A stretch of DNA of 64,000 nt. Source: Actinacidiphila guanduensis. Lineage in GTDB: Bacteria > Actinomycetota > Actinomycetes > Streptomycetales > Streptomycetaceae. The stretch lies in NCBI RefSeq assembly GCF_900103985.1, contig NZ_FNIE01000001.1:298466-362465 (forward strand), given 5' to 3'. The notes under the pieces were generated by a model. That model saw only the letters and a program-made list of their open reading frames with translations. It had not been told where the DNA came from and did no database searches. The position numbers were made by a program, and so were the translations under genes. Positions 24,060-33,318 of this stretch are shown piece after piece; within the stretch, counting starts at the first letter, position 1; each line of letters begins with the position of its first letter.

Positions 24060-25075
24060 GACAGGGCGAGCGAATCCCTCGCCGACCGTGGGCCGGGGTG
24101 AGCTTGTGCGACGGGGCGGACTTCTCCCACAGTCCCCGAAGGTCGGTGACGAGGGGGCGGGCAAGGCGGAGTTGGATGTGGGTGGCGATGATCAGCCAGG
24201 TCCCGCGGCCGGCGGCTGCGGAGTCGCGCAGGCGGGGCCGGATCCAGCCGAGGGTCTGCGTGGGCATGCAGAAGGTGTGCTCGATGTCGATGCGCCGCAG
24301 GAACGCCTGCCAGCAGCGGTCGATGTCGGCTTCGGCGGCGCCGGTGCCGACCACCACAGCCAGACCGGCTTGTTGACCCTGTCAGACGGCAGGTACTCGA
24401 CGTCCAGGCGGATGACGGTCTCCTCGAAGACCGGCAGCGGGCCGTCGTAGTCGAGCCATGCGGCCAGCTGGGTCAACCTGGGATGCAGCCGGTCCCAGGC
24501 CCGCGCGGTGGCCTTGCCGTAGGGCCGGGTGTCGGCGACCGTGACGGCCTGCTCCTATCCCCAGGCGGCGGGGTCACCGAAGACGAACGCCCCGCCGTGC
24601 TTCGGCGGACGGCCACCCTTGGGGTCGTAGATCCGCGGCGGGGTTGCCCGGCGCACCACCCGGTACGAGCGCAGGCGCCCGAGGACCTGGACCGGCAGAC
24701 CGTACAGCAGGTGAGCGGTCGGCGGGGCGTCGTAGCCGGCGTCGAGCACGATCAGGATCTCCGGATCGCCCTCGGCCCGCCGGCCCGCGCCGATGAGCCG
24801 TTCGATGATCTCGCGAACCTGGGCAGTGGTGGCGGCCGTATCGGCGGAAGGAGTGAGCCGGACCGCGTCCAAGAGCGCGGACCAGGAGGTGCGGCCACTT
24901 TCCAGGTCGACAACGACCGAGTACGGCCGGCCGGGCATCATCTGGTGCTTGGCGTTGGCGCGGCCGTAGGTGGGGCAGAACGAGCGGTCCGGCATGGTCC
25001 CGGCGTCCAGCCGCAACCACGACGAGACGTCCACAGCCAGGACCACCCGACCACCGGCCGCCCGCGGGAGCTTCA
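24060..25075 (-). pseudogene. decayed DDE transposase (NF041680/IS701-like), copy A
   Basis: On the minus strand from about 25070 the sequence reads AAGGRVVLAVDVSSWLRLDA, then DRSFCPTYGRANAKHQ, ILIVLDAGYDAPPTAHLLYG, GRPPKHGGAFVFGDPAAWG and a TAG stop (24555-24557). Past the stop it continues as LAAWLDYDGPLPVFEETVIR, and after a frameshift near 24340 as DIDRCWQAFLRRIDIEHTF and TWLIIATHIQLRLARPL. These are successive blocks of one DDE transposase of the NF041680 type. The N-terminal third is missing and the tail fades near 24060. A more complete copy in the opposite orientation lies at 28337-29813. Nonfunctional. Confidence 0.8.
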
Positions 25076-25122
25076 AGAAGCCGACGAGACCCAACTCCCC
25101 TTCTGCGCAGCGACGTTAAACA

Positions 25123-25151
25123 ACAGTGCCTGACGCTGTTGGCGATCTTGG
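25123..25151 (+). repeat. left target duplication and terminal inverted repeat
   Basis: Direct repeat ACAGTGCC (25123-25130) followed by a 21-base terminal repeat TGACGCTGTTGG-C-GATCTTGG (25131-25151). The inverse of the latter, with one mismatch, is at 27459-27479, followed by the same ACAGTGCC. Confidence 0.75.
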
Positions 25152-25426
25152 TTTCCGTGGCTCTCGATCATGATGAAGGCGCCGGGCGAGCGGTCCGTTT
25201 CCGCTGTTCAGCGGGATAGCGCATCGGCTGGCGGTTCGACGGAGAACGTGGCGGCGGCTTGGTGACCATTGGGCGAACGCATCGTTCGTGCTCTCTGGTG
25301 TTGGAGTTGCTGTCGTGACTGGCGGGTCGAGGACGTTCACCCGCTCGTGGTAGCCGCTCCAGGAACTGCGGTCTTCGTGATCCGGGCGGGTGGGACGGTT
25401 GGCGCCCGCGATTTCGGAGGTCCGAG

Positions 25427-26742
25427 ATGTGTGTCCGCTCCCGTACCGGCTGCGTGGTTCCGGAACTGACCGTTCGGGTGGCGCGGGCGTGCAACCCGCA
25501 GGGCACCACGGCCATGGCCATCCGTGACCACCTCAACGGCCTGTGGAGCGATGAGGACTTCGAGGAGTGGTACCCGCGGGACGGCAGGCCGGGCCTGTCA
25601 CCTGCCCAGTTGGCCACCGTGTCGGTCCTGCAGTTCCTGCTGGAGCTGTCGGACCGGCAGGCGGCTGAGTCCGTGCGCAACCGCATTGACTTCAAGTACG
25701 CCCTCGCCATGGATCTGGAGGACCCCGGCTTCCACCACGGCGTGCTGGCCGACTTCCGCGACGGCGAGCAGCTCCAGGCCCTGCGGCAGATCTTCGTGCA
25801 GAACTACCACCTTGACGCCGACGACCGCCCGAAGTGGCGCGAGCCCGAGGACGCCGGCCTGCCGCACTCGGCCATCGCCATCGTCTCGCCCTACGACATC
25901 AGCGCCCGCTACGCACGCCGCGGCGAGACCCGCTGGAAGGGCTGCCTCGCGCACGTCACCGAGACCTGCGACCAGGACAGCCCCAACGTGATCACCGACG
26001 TCACGACCACCAAGGCCCCCGTCCACGACACCAACGCCCTGCCCGGCATCCTGACCAACCTGGAGGATCGGAACCTGCTGTCGAAGGAGCACTTCGTCGA
26101 CGGCGGCTACCTCTCGGTCGCGCTCAAGCAGCAGGTCGCCCGCGAGCACGGCGTCGGCCTGGTCGGACCGATCCTGGCCAGAAGCACCCGCCAGTCCCGC
26201 AAGGGCACCGTCTTCCACCGCGAAGCGTTCACCATCGACTGGGACGCCCAGCAGGTCACCTGCCCCAGGGCAAGGTCAGCCGCCGGTGGTCGACACCGCC
26301 CTCGCTCGCCCCCTACGTCAACGCCGAGTTCTCCCCGGACGACTGCCGCCAGTGTCCCGTGAAGGCTTCCTGCAGCCGCACTGACGCCCGGAAGGTCTCC
26401 TTCCTGCCTCGCGATCTTCATGCCATCCAGTCCGAGTCGCGGGCCGAGCAGCAGACCCAGGAGTGGCTCTCGCGCTACACGGTGCGGGCCGCCCTCGAGA
26501 GCACTGTCAGCGAGTTCGTCAACGGCCACGGCATGCGCCAGTGCCGCTACCGCAGCCAGGACAAGGCCCACGTCCAGCACATCCTGACCGCCATCGCGGT
26601 CAACCTCGAACGCATCGACGTCCACCTGCCACCGACACCCGCTCGCCGGCCCCGGAACCCCACCGCACTCCAGGGCTTCCTCGACTGGCAGCACATCCCC
26701 CGGCCCCGGTCCTGGCGCGCCGCAACCCACCCCGCAAGATGA
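25427..26742 (+). pseudogene. IS1182 family transposase, internally deleted and frameshifted
   Basis: ATG 25427 has GGAGG upstream. The N-terminal region (RPGLSPAQLATVSVLQFLLE, DRQAAESVRNRIDFKYALAM) and the core (SAIAIVSPYDISARYARRGE, ETCDQDSPNVITDVTTTKA, VDGGYLSVALKQQV) are typical IS1182. Two defects are visible. At about 25760 the text jumps from GVLADFR to LQALRQIFVQNYH, omitting roughly 130 residues present in full-length members. One base is missing near 26263-26266, after which the frame shifts to GKVSRRWS and continues to CRQCPVKASCSRTDARK, CRYRSQDKAHVQHILTAIAV and a stop at 26742. The product cannot be functional. Confidence 0.85.
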
Positions 26743-26754
26743 CATGATCGTTCT

Positions 26755-26776
26755 CAAGACGGCGACCGCCGTCTTG
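26755..26776 (+). terminator. hairpin after transposase relic
   Basis: Perfect 10-base arms CAAGACGGCG and CGCCGTCTTG with a two-base loop, 13 bases past the transposase stop. Likely terminator inside the transposable unit. Confidence 0.6.
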
Positions 26777-26858
26777 CCCCGGACCCCGCCGAAGCCAGGC
26801 TCCAAGCCCAACGACCACCCGCCAGGTTGCGACTTTCCAGGCCATCGAGTCGGCCACT

Positions 26859-27362
26859 TCAGCCCGGGTGAGGCGATCTGCTGGGCAAGCGCGTGAGCTC
26901 GGCAAGATAGGCGTCCAGGCACTGAACATACCCTGGCAATGTTTCGAGAAGATCCCACCAGTGAATGCCTGCGGTCTCCTCGTTGGCCTCAAAGTCGCGA
27001 ACTCCAGCAGAGTGACCTGCGAACACGGCCAGATACTCGACTCGCTGGTCGGGCGCCAGTACGAACTTCGCATAGCCGACGAACCACAACGGTCCCTCGG
27101 GCTCTTGCCCGCTCTCCTCCGACAGTTCACGCAGAGCCGCCTGACGAGGCGATTCACCTTGCTCGATGCGCCCGCCAGGAAGTTCCCAGGACTGACGGTA
27201 CCGATCGAAGACCATGAGGACCCGGCCAGCACGCCAGAGGGCGACGAGCGCCGCCGGCAGTGGCGCGTCTCCCGGTGGCGTTGCCTCGTCTTCCCATGTG
27301 AACGCGAGCAAGGCGTTGCCACGGTCATCGGTTAATAGCGGTCTGTCCTCGGATCTATCCAC
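26859..27362 (-). CDS. NUDIX hydrolase (cargo of transposable unit)
   Basis: A 167-residue protein with a complete Nudix box, GGRIEQGESPRQAALRELSE followed by ESG (G-x5-E-x7-R-E-x2-E-E-x-G with one conservative change), which binds Mg2+ for hydrolysis of nucleoside diphosphate-linked substrates. The preceding strand is RVLMVFDRYRQSWELPGG, and the region after the box (GPLWFVGYAKFVLAPDQRVE) is of normal length. ATG 27362 opens MDRSEDRPLLTDD. The gene lies inside an interval bounded by terminal inverted repeats and target duplications, on the strand opposite the transposase, with codon bias a little weaker than in core genes. Substrate unknown; oxidised nucleotide clean-up is one possibility. 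Confidence 0.88.
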   Translation of the reverse strand: MDRSEDRPLLTDDRGNALLAFTWEDEATPPGDAPLPAALVALWRAGRVLMVFDRYRQSWELPGGRIEQGESPRQAALRELSEESGQEPEGPLWFVGYAKFVLAPDQRVEYLAVFAGHSAGVRDFEANEETAGIHWWDLLETLPGYVQCLDAYLAELTRLPSRSPHPG

Positions 27363-27458
27363 GTTCGGACTCTTCCCAGCCCACTGCCTCCGAAAGCCCG
27401 CCGCTTGAAGGCGCTGCTGCTCTGCCCTTGTGCGAATCCTGGGCTGGTCACCCGAATT

Positions 27459-27487
27459 CCAAGATCCCCAACAGCGTCAACAGTGCC
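27459..27487 (+). repeat. right terminal inverted repeat and target duplication
   Basis: Inverse of the left repeat: CCAAGATC-C-CCAACAGCGTCA (27459-27479), then ACAGTGCC (27480-27487), identical to the left flank. Confidence 0.75.
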
Positions 27488-27560
27488 TGCTTTTGATCCC
27501 GAGGTCTTGTTCGTGCCCTTCCTGTGTCAGCAGGGAGGAGGTGCGATCTAAGATCGACTC

Positions 27561-28103
27561 ATGGTGCGTTCTACTCCGATCAGGCCGCTGCCTGTGCCGC
27601 TCCCGGATGGAGTTATCGTTTTGCGCCTCCGGCGTGTATCTGATCTGGGCGCCATCGCGGCAGCGAGCTACGACCCCGAAACTCGTCGTTGGCTCGACGA
27701 CGCACCGATGGACGAAGCGGCTCGCAATACGAGCATGGCCCGCGTCGAGGAAGCATGGCGGAGTGGACAAGCAGCTCCGCTAGTGATCGCAGACGCGGAA
27801 ACAGACGAGCCCGTAGGGATCATTAATCTGCAATTCCGGGATGATGATGTTGCGACCATTGCGTACAGCGTCTTCCCTGCCAGCCGCGGCCGTGGCATCG
27901 CGCCGCGGGCCGTCCGGCTGCTGACGGGATGGGCCTTGGGTGATCTTGGATTGACCCGACTCCTACTTGAGGCGGATGAGGCCAACGCCGCATCACTGAG
28001 GGTGGCCGAGAAGTGCCAGTTTCAGCGGATCAGCAGCCGTACCAAGGCGAACGCAGCAGGTGTTCAACACACGACCATTGTCTTCGCTCGCGGCCGGTCG
28101 TGA
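27561..28103 (+). CDS. GNAT family N-acetyltransferase
   Basis: A 180-residue acetyltransferase of the RimJ/RimL-like group. The N-terminal strand VIVLRLRRVSDLGAIAAASY, the acetyl-CoA loop IAYSVFPASRGRGIAPRAVR (R-G-R-G-I-A) and the late strand NAASLRVAEKCQFQRISSRT are diagnostic. Substrate unknown. ATG 27561 lies seven bases after TAAGAT, a good -10 box inside a small palindrome (CGATCT-A-AGATCG, 27544-27556), so it may be leaderless; GGAGGAGG at 27534-27541 looks too distant to serve. It lies just outside the right end of the transposable unit. Confidence 0.88.
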   Translation: MVRSTPIRPLPVPLPDGVIVLRLRRVSDLGAIAAASYDPETRRWLDDAPMDEAARNTSMARVEEAWRSGQAAPLVIADAETDEPVGIINLQFRDDDVATIAYSVFPASRGRGIAPRAVRLLTGWALGDLGLTRLLLEADEANAASLRVAEKCQFQRISSRTKANAAGVQHTTIVFARGRS

Positions 28104-28129
28104 GCATTTCTGCAGTTCAGGTTGCTCCC

Positions 28130-28234
28130 GTGGGCGTGGTCGTGGGCGAGGAGGTGGTGCAGCAGCCATCTGAAGGTCCGCTCCACGACCCACCGTCGCG
28201 GGATGACTTTTAACGACTGCGTCAGTTCGGCGAG
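28130..28234 (-). pseudogene. IS5 family transposase C-terminal fragment
   Basis: The minus strand reads LAELTQSLKVIPRRWVVERT followed by FRWLLHHLLAHDH. The I-P-R-R-W-V-V-E-R-T-F-x-W block is the hallmark C-terminal motif of IS5-type DDE transposases. Nothing recognisable precedes or follows it, so only about 35 residues of the gene remain. Confidence 0.75.
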
Positions 28235-28336
28235 TTGAGAGCCTGCAGACCAGCGAGGGCCGGGACGAGCGTGGTGCGGTCCTGGTGTGATCACGCGCGT
28301 TGTCGAGACGCTGTTGATCATTCCAAGGCCCCGAGG

Positions 28337-29813
28337 GTGAGTCTGCTGCACGCTGTTGTCCGGGTCGAGTCCCTGGCCGTGTCGTCCCGGTTCCGAACCG
28401 ACTTCTACGACTGCCTGACCGCCCGCGCCGAGGCGCTGTTCGAGCTGACCGACGCGGTGCTGTGCACCGACGGACAGGTGCGGTCGCTTGTCGGCCTCGC
28501 CCTGGCGCCCGAGCACCGCCGGGGTCACGGTTCCCTCTACGCCGGCCTGAACCGCGGCGGGCTCGATGTCGCCCGGCTGCGGCGGGCGCTGGCCGGGGTG
28601 CCCCTGCCCCGGGCGGCCGGTGGTCGGGTGGTCCTGGCTGTGGACGTCTCGTCGTGGTTGCGGCTGGACGCCGGGACCGTGCCAGACCGCTCGTTCTGCC
28701 CCACCTACGGCCGCGCCAACGCCAAGCACCAGATGATGCCCGGCCGGCCGTACTCGGTCGTTGTCGACCTGGAAAGTGGCCGCACCTCCTGGTCCGCGTT
28801 CCCGGACGCGGTCCGCCTCGCCCCCCCGGCACCGACCTGGCCGCGGTCACCGCGGGCCAGGTCCGCGAGGTGGTCGAACGGCTCGCTGCGGCGGGCAGCG
28901 GGCCGAAGGCGACGCGGACATCCTGATCGTGCTGGACGCCGGACACGACGCCCCGCGCATCGCCTACCTGCTGTCCGGACTGCCGGTCGAGATTCTGGGC
29001 AGGACCCGGTCGGACGGGGCGATGCGCCGCCCGGCACCCTCTCGGGAAGAGTTCTTCCGGGCCCATCCGAGGGACGGCCGCCCGCCGAAGCACGGCGCGG
29101 CGTTCGTCTTCTGTGACCCCGCCGCCTGGGGATAGGAGCAGGCCGTCACGGTCACCGACACCCGGCCCTACGGCAAGGCCACCGCGCGGGCCTGGGACCG
29201 GCTGGCCCCGAGGCTGACCCGCCGGGCCGCATGGCTCGACTACGACGGCCCGCCGCCGGTCTTCGAGGAGACCGTCGTCCGCCTGGACGTCGAGTACCTG
29301 CCGTCTGACGGGGTCAACAAGCCGGTCTGGCTGTGGTGGTCGCGCACCGGCGCCACCCCGGCCGACGTCGACCGCTGCTGGCAGGCATTCCTCCGAAGAT
29401 TCGACATCGAGCACACCTTCCGCATGCCCACGCAGACCCTCGGCTGGATCCGGCCCCGCCTGCGCGACTCCGCAGCCGCCGACCGCTGAACCTGGCTGAT
29501 CATCGCCCCCCACACCCAACTCCGCCTCGCCCGCCCCCTCGCCACCGACCTACGCCGGCCATGGAAGAAACCGGTGCCACCGCCCAAGCTCGGCCCGACC
29601 CGGGTCCGGCGCGGGTTTCGGCACCTCCGCATGACGACAGGTTCTCCGGCCAGTGCATCGAAACCCACCACACCCGACCCCGGACGCCCTCCGGGCTCGA
29701 AGAACCGGCGAGCCGCAATCCGCCACGACGTGAGACAAGTCCTCACTACCTGCGAGGCATGCCAGCGACCAGCCCACCATAAGACCGGCACCAAACCTCG
29801 GCGCATACAGTGA
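28337..29813 (+). pseudogene. decayed DDE transposase (NF041680/IS701-like), copy B
   Basis: Nearly full-length but broken. It starts around GTG 28337 (SLLHAVVRVESLAVSSRFRT), runs through AVDVSSWLRLDAGTVPDRSF and GRANAKHQMMPGRPYSVVVD, then changes frame near 28830 (GTDLAAVTAGQVREVVERLA) and again near 28905 (DADILIVLDAGHDAPRIAYL). A TAG stop after FVFCDPAAWG (29133-29135) interrupts the frame, which continues WLDYDGPPPVFEETVVRLDV and VDRCWQAFLRRFDIEHTF; a TGA at 29487-29489 precedes TWLIIAPHTQLRLARPL, and the frame ends in the GPGRPPGSKNRR-like tail (DPGRPPGSKNRRAA). It carries at least two frameshifts and two internal stops. The first stop is shared with copy A. Confidence 0.82.
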
Positions 29814-29824
29814 CGGGCGGCCGT

Positions 29825-30247
29825 TCATGGCGCTGGCGCTCGCTCGCCCAGTACACGATCGCGATATGCGCGCCAGGCGTCCAAGGCGGACCGGGCCGAG
29901 TCAGCGGTGAGGAAGTCTCCCGAACCGGTCTCGAAGGCTCGCGCCTTCAGGGCATCCGCGACCGCGAGAGCCGCAGGGGCTGCTGCTTCGCTGTCGCCAT
30001 GAACGAACAGGCTCACCCCGGTGACCGGCGAGTCGTCAGCTTCACTGACCGGCATGCTGATCGAGAAGCCCGGCCCTTCGTAGTCGACCCACCCGTCCGG
30101 TGAGAACCCGACGCCTGGCAGCACCTTCGAAAGGACACCGCGAACATCCCGGCCCGTGCCCAGACTCGCCGGACCCCAGTCGTCGGGGATCTCGTCGATG
30201 GCACCAGCCTCGGGTGGAAACTGCATGATGAAGACGTCCCAGCTCAC
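29825..30247 (-). CDS. hypothetical protein (conserved actinobacterial type)
   Basis: A 140-residue cytoplasmic protein starting at ATG 30247. It begins SWDVFIMQFPPEAGAIDEIP and has WVDYEGPGFSISMPVSEADD in the middle, then a helix-rich end (ADSARSALDAWRAYRDRVL). Similar stand-alone proteins opening with W-D-V-x-x-x-x-F-P are frequent in actinobacteria and Gram-negatives; function unknown. It is intact and codon-biased, only 11 bases beyond the transposase relic, so the insertion damage stops at its 3' end. Confidence 0.7.
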   Translation of the reverse strand: MSWDVFIMQFPPEAGAIDEIPDDWGPASLGTGRDVRGVLSKVLPGVGFSPDGWVDYEGPGFSISMPVSEADDSPVTGVSLFVHGDSEAAAPAALAVADALKARAFETGSGDFLTADSARSALDAWRAYRDRVLGERAPAP

Positions 30248-30648
30248 CCGCTCAAGCTACGCGTCAGCACGGACACTCAACCCGTCGCCCAACCGGCCAC
30301 CTGGCTAAAAACAAGCTCACGGCTGCGCCCCACCGGCCGGCACGCCGGCGCTGCCCGGCGGTTCGGCCTCCCGCCCGGCTGGCCGCGCGCCTGCGCGGAA
30401 CACGGGGCCGGCCCTGCCGCACGGCCTTGCGGCTCGGTCCGGCTGCCCGGCCTCGCCGTACGGCAGTGCGCGGCCCCGATCGCGCTCCGACCTCGCGGCT
30501 GGGCTTCGCTCAGCCCCGCTCCCAACTAACCGGGCAAACAGGCGCGGCTTCCTCGCCGCGGGGCCCGAGCATGTTGTCCAGCCCCTGTCCGGCGGCGGGG
30601 CTCGGCCGTACTCAGTGCCGGGCCTCGCCGCCGGAGGGCGCCCTCGGG
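30248..30648. other. intergenic, nothing recognised
   Basis: A 401-base, very GC-rich gap between two minus-strand genes. It contains imperfect inverted repeats of GGCC/GCGC type but no clear terminator, promoter or open frame with coding bias. Confidence 0.4.
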
Positions 30649-32775
30649 CTACGCGGGCGTGGGGGCCTGGGCGTAGCCGGCGGGGCGGGTGGTGAAGGTG
30701 CCGCGGCCCTGGGTGCGGCTGCGCAGGCGGGTCGCGTAGCCGAACAGTTCGGCGAGCGGGACCGTGGCCGTCACGGCGGTGCTGCCCGACCTGGCGGTCG
30801 AGCCCGTGACGCGGCCGCGGCGGGAGGCGAGGTCGCCGAGGACACCGCCGATCGCCTCGTCCGGCGCCGTGGCGGTGACCTCGACCACCGGCTCGAGCAG
30901 CACCATCGCGCTCGCCCGCAGCGCCTCGCGCAGGGCAAGGCGCCCGGCGGTGCGGAACGCCGTCTCCGAGGAGTCCTTGGCGTGCGTCGCCCCGTCGGTG
31001 AGCACGACGTGCAGCCCGGTGACGGGGTGGCCGCCGAGCGGTCCCGCCGCGAGCGCGTCCCGGCAGCCGGCCTCGACCGCCCGCACGTACTCCTGCGGCA
31101 CCCGCCCGCCAACCACGGTGGACTCGAAGACGAGGTCGACCAGGCCGCCCTCGCCGTCCACGGCCGCGCCCGGGACGTCGGCCAGCGGCCGCACATCGAG
31201 CACGACGTGGGCGAACTGCCCGGCGCCGCCGTCCTGTTTGACGTGCCGGTACACCAGGCCGGTCACCCCGCGTACGGCGGTCTCCCGGTAGGCGACCTGC
31301 GGGCGGCCCGCCGCGACCTCCAGCCCGTGGTCGCGGCGGACCTTCTCCACCGCGACCTCCAGGTGGAGCTCGCCCATGCCGGACAGCACCGTCTGGCCGG
31401 TCTCGGCGTCGGTCCGCACCACCAGGGAGGGGTCCTCGTCGGCGAGCCGGGCCAGCGCCGCGACCAGCTTGTCGGTGTCGGTGTTCCGCCGGGCCTCGAC
31501 CGCCACGGAGACCACCGGGTCGGCGGCCACCGGCGGTTCGAGCACCAGCGGAGCGTGCGGCGCGCAGAGCGTGGCGCCCGCGCGGGCACCCTTGATGCCC
31601 ACCAGGGCGACGATGTCGCCGGCCGCGGCCTGCGGCACCTCGATGTGCCGGTCGGCCTGCACCCGCAGGATGCGGGCCACCCGCTCGGTACGGCCGCGGC
31701 CGGTATCCAGCACGGTGTCCCCCTTCCGGAGTGTTCCCGAGTAGATGCGGACGAAGGTCAGGCGGCCGGTCGCGGTGGCGGTCACCTTGAAGGCGAGGGC
31801 GGCAAGGGGCGCCGCGGGGTCGGCCGGCCGCTCCTGCTGCGCGCCGTCGAAGGTGCCGCGCACGGGCGGCACGTCACCGGGCGAGGGCAGGTAGGCGACC
31901 ACGGCGTCCAGCAGCGGTTCGACCCCGCGGTTGCGGTAGGCCGAGCCGCACAGCACCACCACGCCGTCACCGCTGCGGGTGAGGTCGCGCAGCGCTGCGG
32001 TCAAGGTGCCGGCGGCCAGCCGCCCCTGGGTGCAGAACTCCTCGAACGCGCCCGGGTGCAGCTCGGCCACCGCCTCCTCCAGCAGCCGGCGCCGCCGTCC
32101 GGCTTCCTCCGCCAACTCCGGCGGCACCGGCCGCTGTTCGGCCTCCCCCGCGCCCTCCGCGCCGGACCACACCAGGGCGCGCATCGCGACCAGGTCGACC
32201 ACACCGGTGAAGCCTTCCTCGTGCCCGATCGGCAGCTGGACGACGAGCGGCGCCGGATGCAGCCGCGCACGGATCGAGGCGACCGCGGCGTCGAGGTCGG
32301 CGCCCGCCCGGTCCAGCTTGTTGACGAAGGCGATCCGCGGCACACCGTGCCGGTCCGCCTGCCGCCACACCGACTCGCTCTGCGGTTCCACGCCCGCGAC
32401 GGCGTCGAAGACGGCGACGGCCCCGTCGAGCACCCGCAGCGAGCGCTCGACCTCGTCGGCGAAGTCGATGTGGCCTGGGGTGTCGATCAGGTTGAGCCGG
32501 TGGCCCTGCCAGTCGCAGCCGACCGCGGCGGCGAAGATGGTGATGCCGCGGTCGCGCTCCTGGGGGTCGAAGTCGGTGACGGTGGTGCCGTCGTGCACCT
32601 CGCCGCGCTTGTGGGTGGCACCGGCGGCGTAGAGGATCCGCTCGGTGAGGGTGGTCTTGCCGGCGTCCACGTGCGCGAGGATGCCGAGGTTGCGGACAGT
32701 GCCGAGGGTGCCGGCGGCGCCTCTCGCGGTACGGGCGGGTGTGGTGAAAGGGGTGGTGGGCAGGTCGCTGCGCAC
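30649..32775 (-). CDS. elongation factor G paralogue
   Basis: A 708-residue translational GTPase with all EF-G landmarks: [14 protein letters not shown] (P-loop), [10 protein letters not shown] (switch I), [20 protein letters not shown] (switch II), NKLDRAG (guanine-specific) and, in domain [20 protein letters not shown]. Domain V is present ([40 protein letters not shown]). GTG 32775 has GAAAGG upstream. It is not beside str-operon ribosomal genes, and the basic/Pro N-terminal extension and Ala/Pro tail indicate a second EF-G (FusA2-like), perhaps stress- or ribosome-recycling-related. A Tet(M)/OtrA-type protection protein is less likely from domain IV. Confidence 0.9.
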   Translation of the reverse strand: MRSDLPTTPFTTPARTARGAAGTLGTVRNLGILAHVDAGKTTLTERILYAAGATHKRGEVHDGTTVTDFDPQERDRGITIFAAAVGCDWQGHRLNLIDTPGHIDFADEVERSLRVLDGAVAVFDAVAGVEPQSESVWRQADRHGVPRIAFVNKLDRAGADLDAAVASIRARLHPAPLVVQLPIGHEEGFTGVVDLVAMRALVWSGAEGAGEAEQRPVPPELAEEAGRRRRLLEEAVAELHPGAFEEFCTQGRLAAGTLTAALRDLTRSGDGVVVLCGSAYRNRGVEPLLDAVVAYLPSPGDVPPVRGTFDGAQQERPADPAAPLAALAFKVTATATGRLTFVRIYSGTLRKGDTVLDTGRGRTERVARILRVQADRHIEVPQAAAGDIVALVGIKGARAGATLCAPHAPLVLEPPVAADPVVSVAVEARRNTDTDKLVAALARLADEDPSLVVRTDAETGQTVLSGMGELHLEVAVEKVRRDHGLEVAAGRPQVAYRETAVRGVTGLVYRHVKQDGGAGQFAHVVLDVRPLADVPGAAVDGEGGLVDLVFESTVVGGRVPQEYVRAVEAGCRDALAAGPLGGHPVTGLHVVLTDGATHAKDSSETAFRTAGRLALREALRASAMVLLEPVVEVTATAPDEAIGGVLGDLASRRGRVTGSTARSGSTAVTATVPLAELFGYATRLRSRTQGRGTFTTRPAGYAQAPTPA

Positions 32776-33318
32776 GGCCGTGGCCTTTCGGTACGGGCGG
32801 GTTCAGGGCAGCGCGATCGGCGGGACGTGGCGTACGGGCGCCCGGCACCCCTCGGACGACGCCGGGCGCGCCCGGTGCGGGACCGGGCGGTCGGGTCGTA
32901 CGGGAGGAGAGCCGGGCCCGGTCGGGGCAGCAGGGCTCACCGGGAATCGGTGGGCGGCGCCGAGCACACGTCTCGCGGCTCCGGGGACGGCCGCGCAGCC
33001 GTCACCGGGAGGGCGAAGACACCAGGATCACCTCGTGCCGCGACGGGGGGACAACGGCGGCGGTACTGCGTCGCACGGCACGGCTCCCCTCAACTGGTCA
33101 CGGCATGGGCCCCGTTGGGCCCGGGGCAGGTGATGCGTACGCGAGTGTAGCCAGCTCTCGGTCCCGCGCGCCTTCTTTTTCCCGACCGCCGGGCACTCCG
33201 GACGTCCGCCGCGGCACACCCCCCACCTGCCCGGACACACCGCCCCGCTTCGCAGTAAGGTCCCAGGTGATTCACCGTGATCGCCGGCCGCGAGGCCGCC
33301 AAGCACCGGGAGTACGCC
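32776..33318. other. divergent promoter region, no gene
   Basis: A 543-base gap between the divergent EF-G paralogue and the DyP/encapsulin operon. Promoters for both must lie here. A palindromic run GGGCCCCGTTGGGCCC occurs at 33108-33123. I cannot identify -10/-35 boxes with confidence and see no small gene or tRNA. Confidence 0.4.

Larger units (their letters stand above)
25131..27479. mobile_element. 2.35-kb transposable unit with TIRs and 8-bp target duplication
   Basis: The ends are inverted repeats matching at 20 of 21 positions and the flanks are identical 8-base direct repeats (25123-25130 and 27480-27487), the signature of a transposition event. Inside lie a decayed IS1182-type transposase gene (25427-26742), a hairpin, and an intact NUDIX hydrolase gene on the opposite strand (26859-27362). 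The unit lies beside the broken N-terminal end of transposase copy A, so copy A may already have been damaged when it arrived. Whether the IS1182-type enzyme mobilised it is unknown, since 8-base duplications are not what I expect of that family. Confidence 0.65.

Noticed and set aside
27520..27561. Second PafBC-type promoter before the GNAT gene at 27561
   Set aside because: A TGTGTCAG-like string is present but the TTGTCRGTG core and the eight-base spacing to TAAGAT are not met.
24060..29813. Functional composite transposon bounded by the two NF041680-type copies
   Set aside because: Both copies are broken, copy A is truncated, and no outer target duplication could be seen.
30427..33150. 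907-codon plus-strand open frame
   Set aside because: Mirror of the EF-G paralogue on the minus strand; its translation has no folded-protein character.
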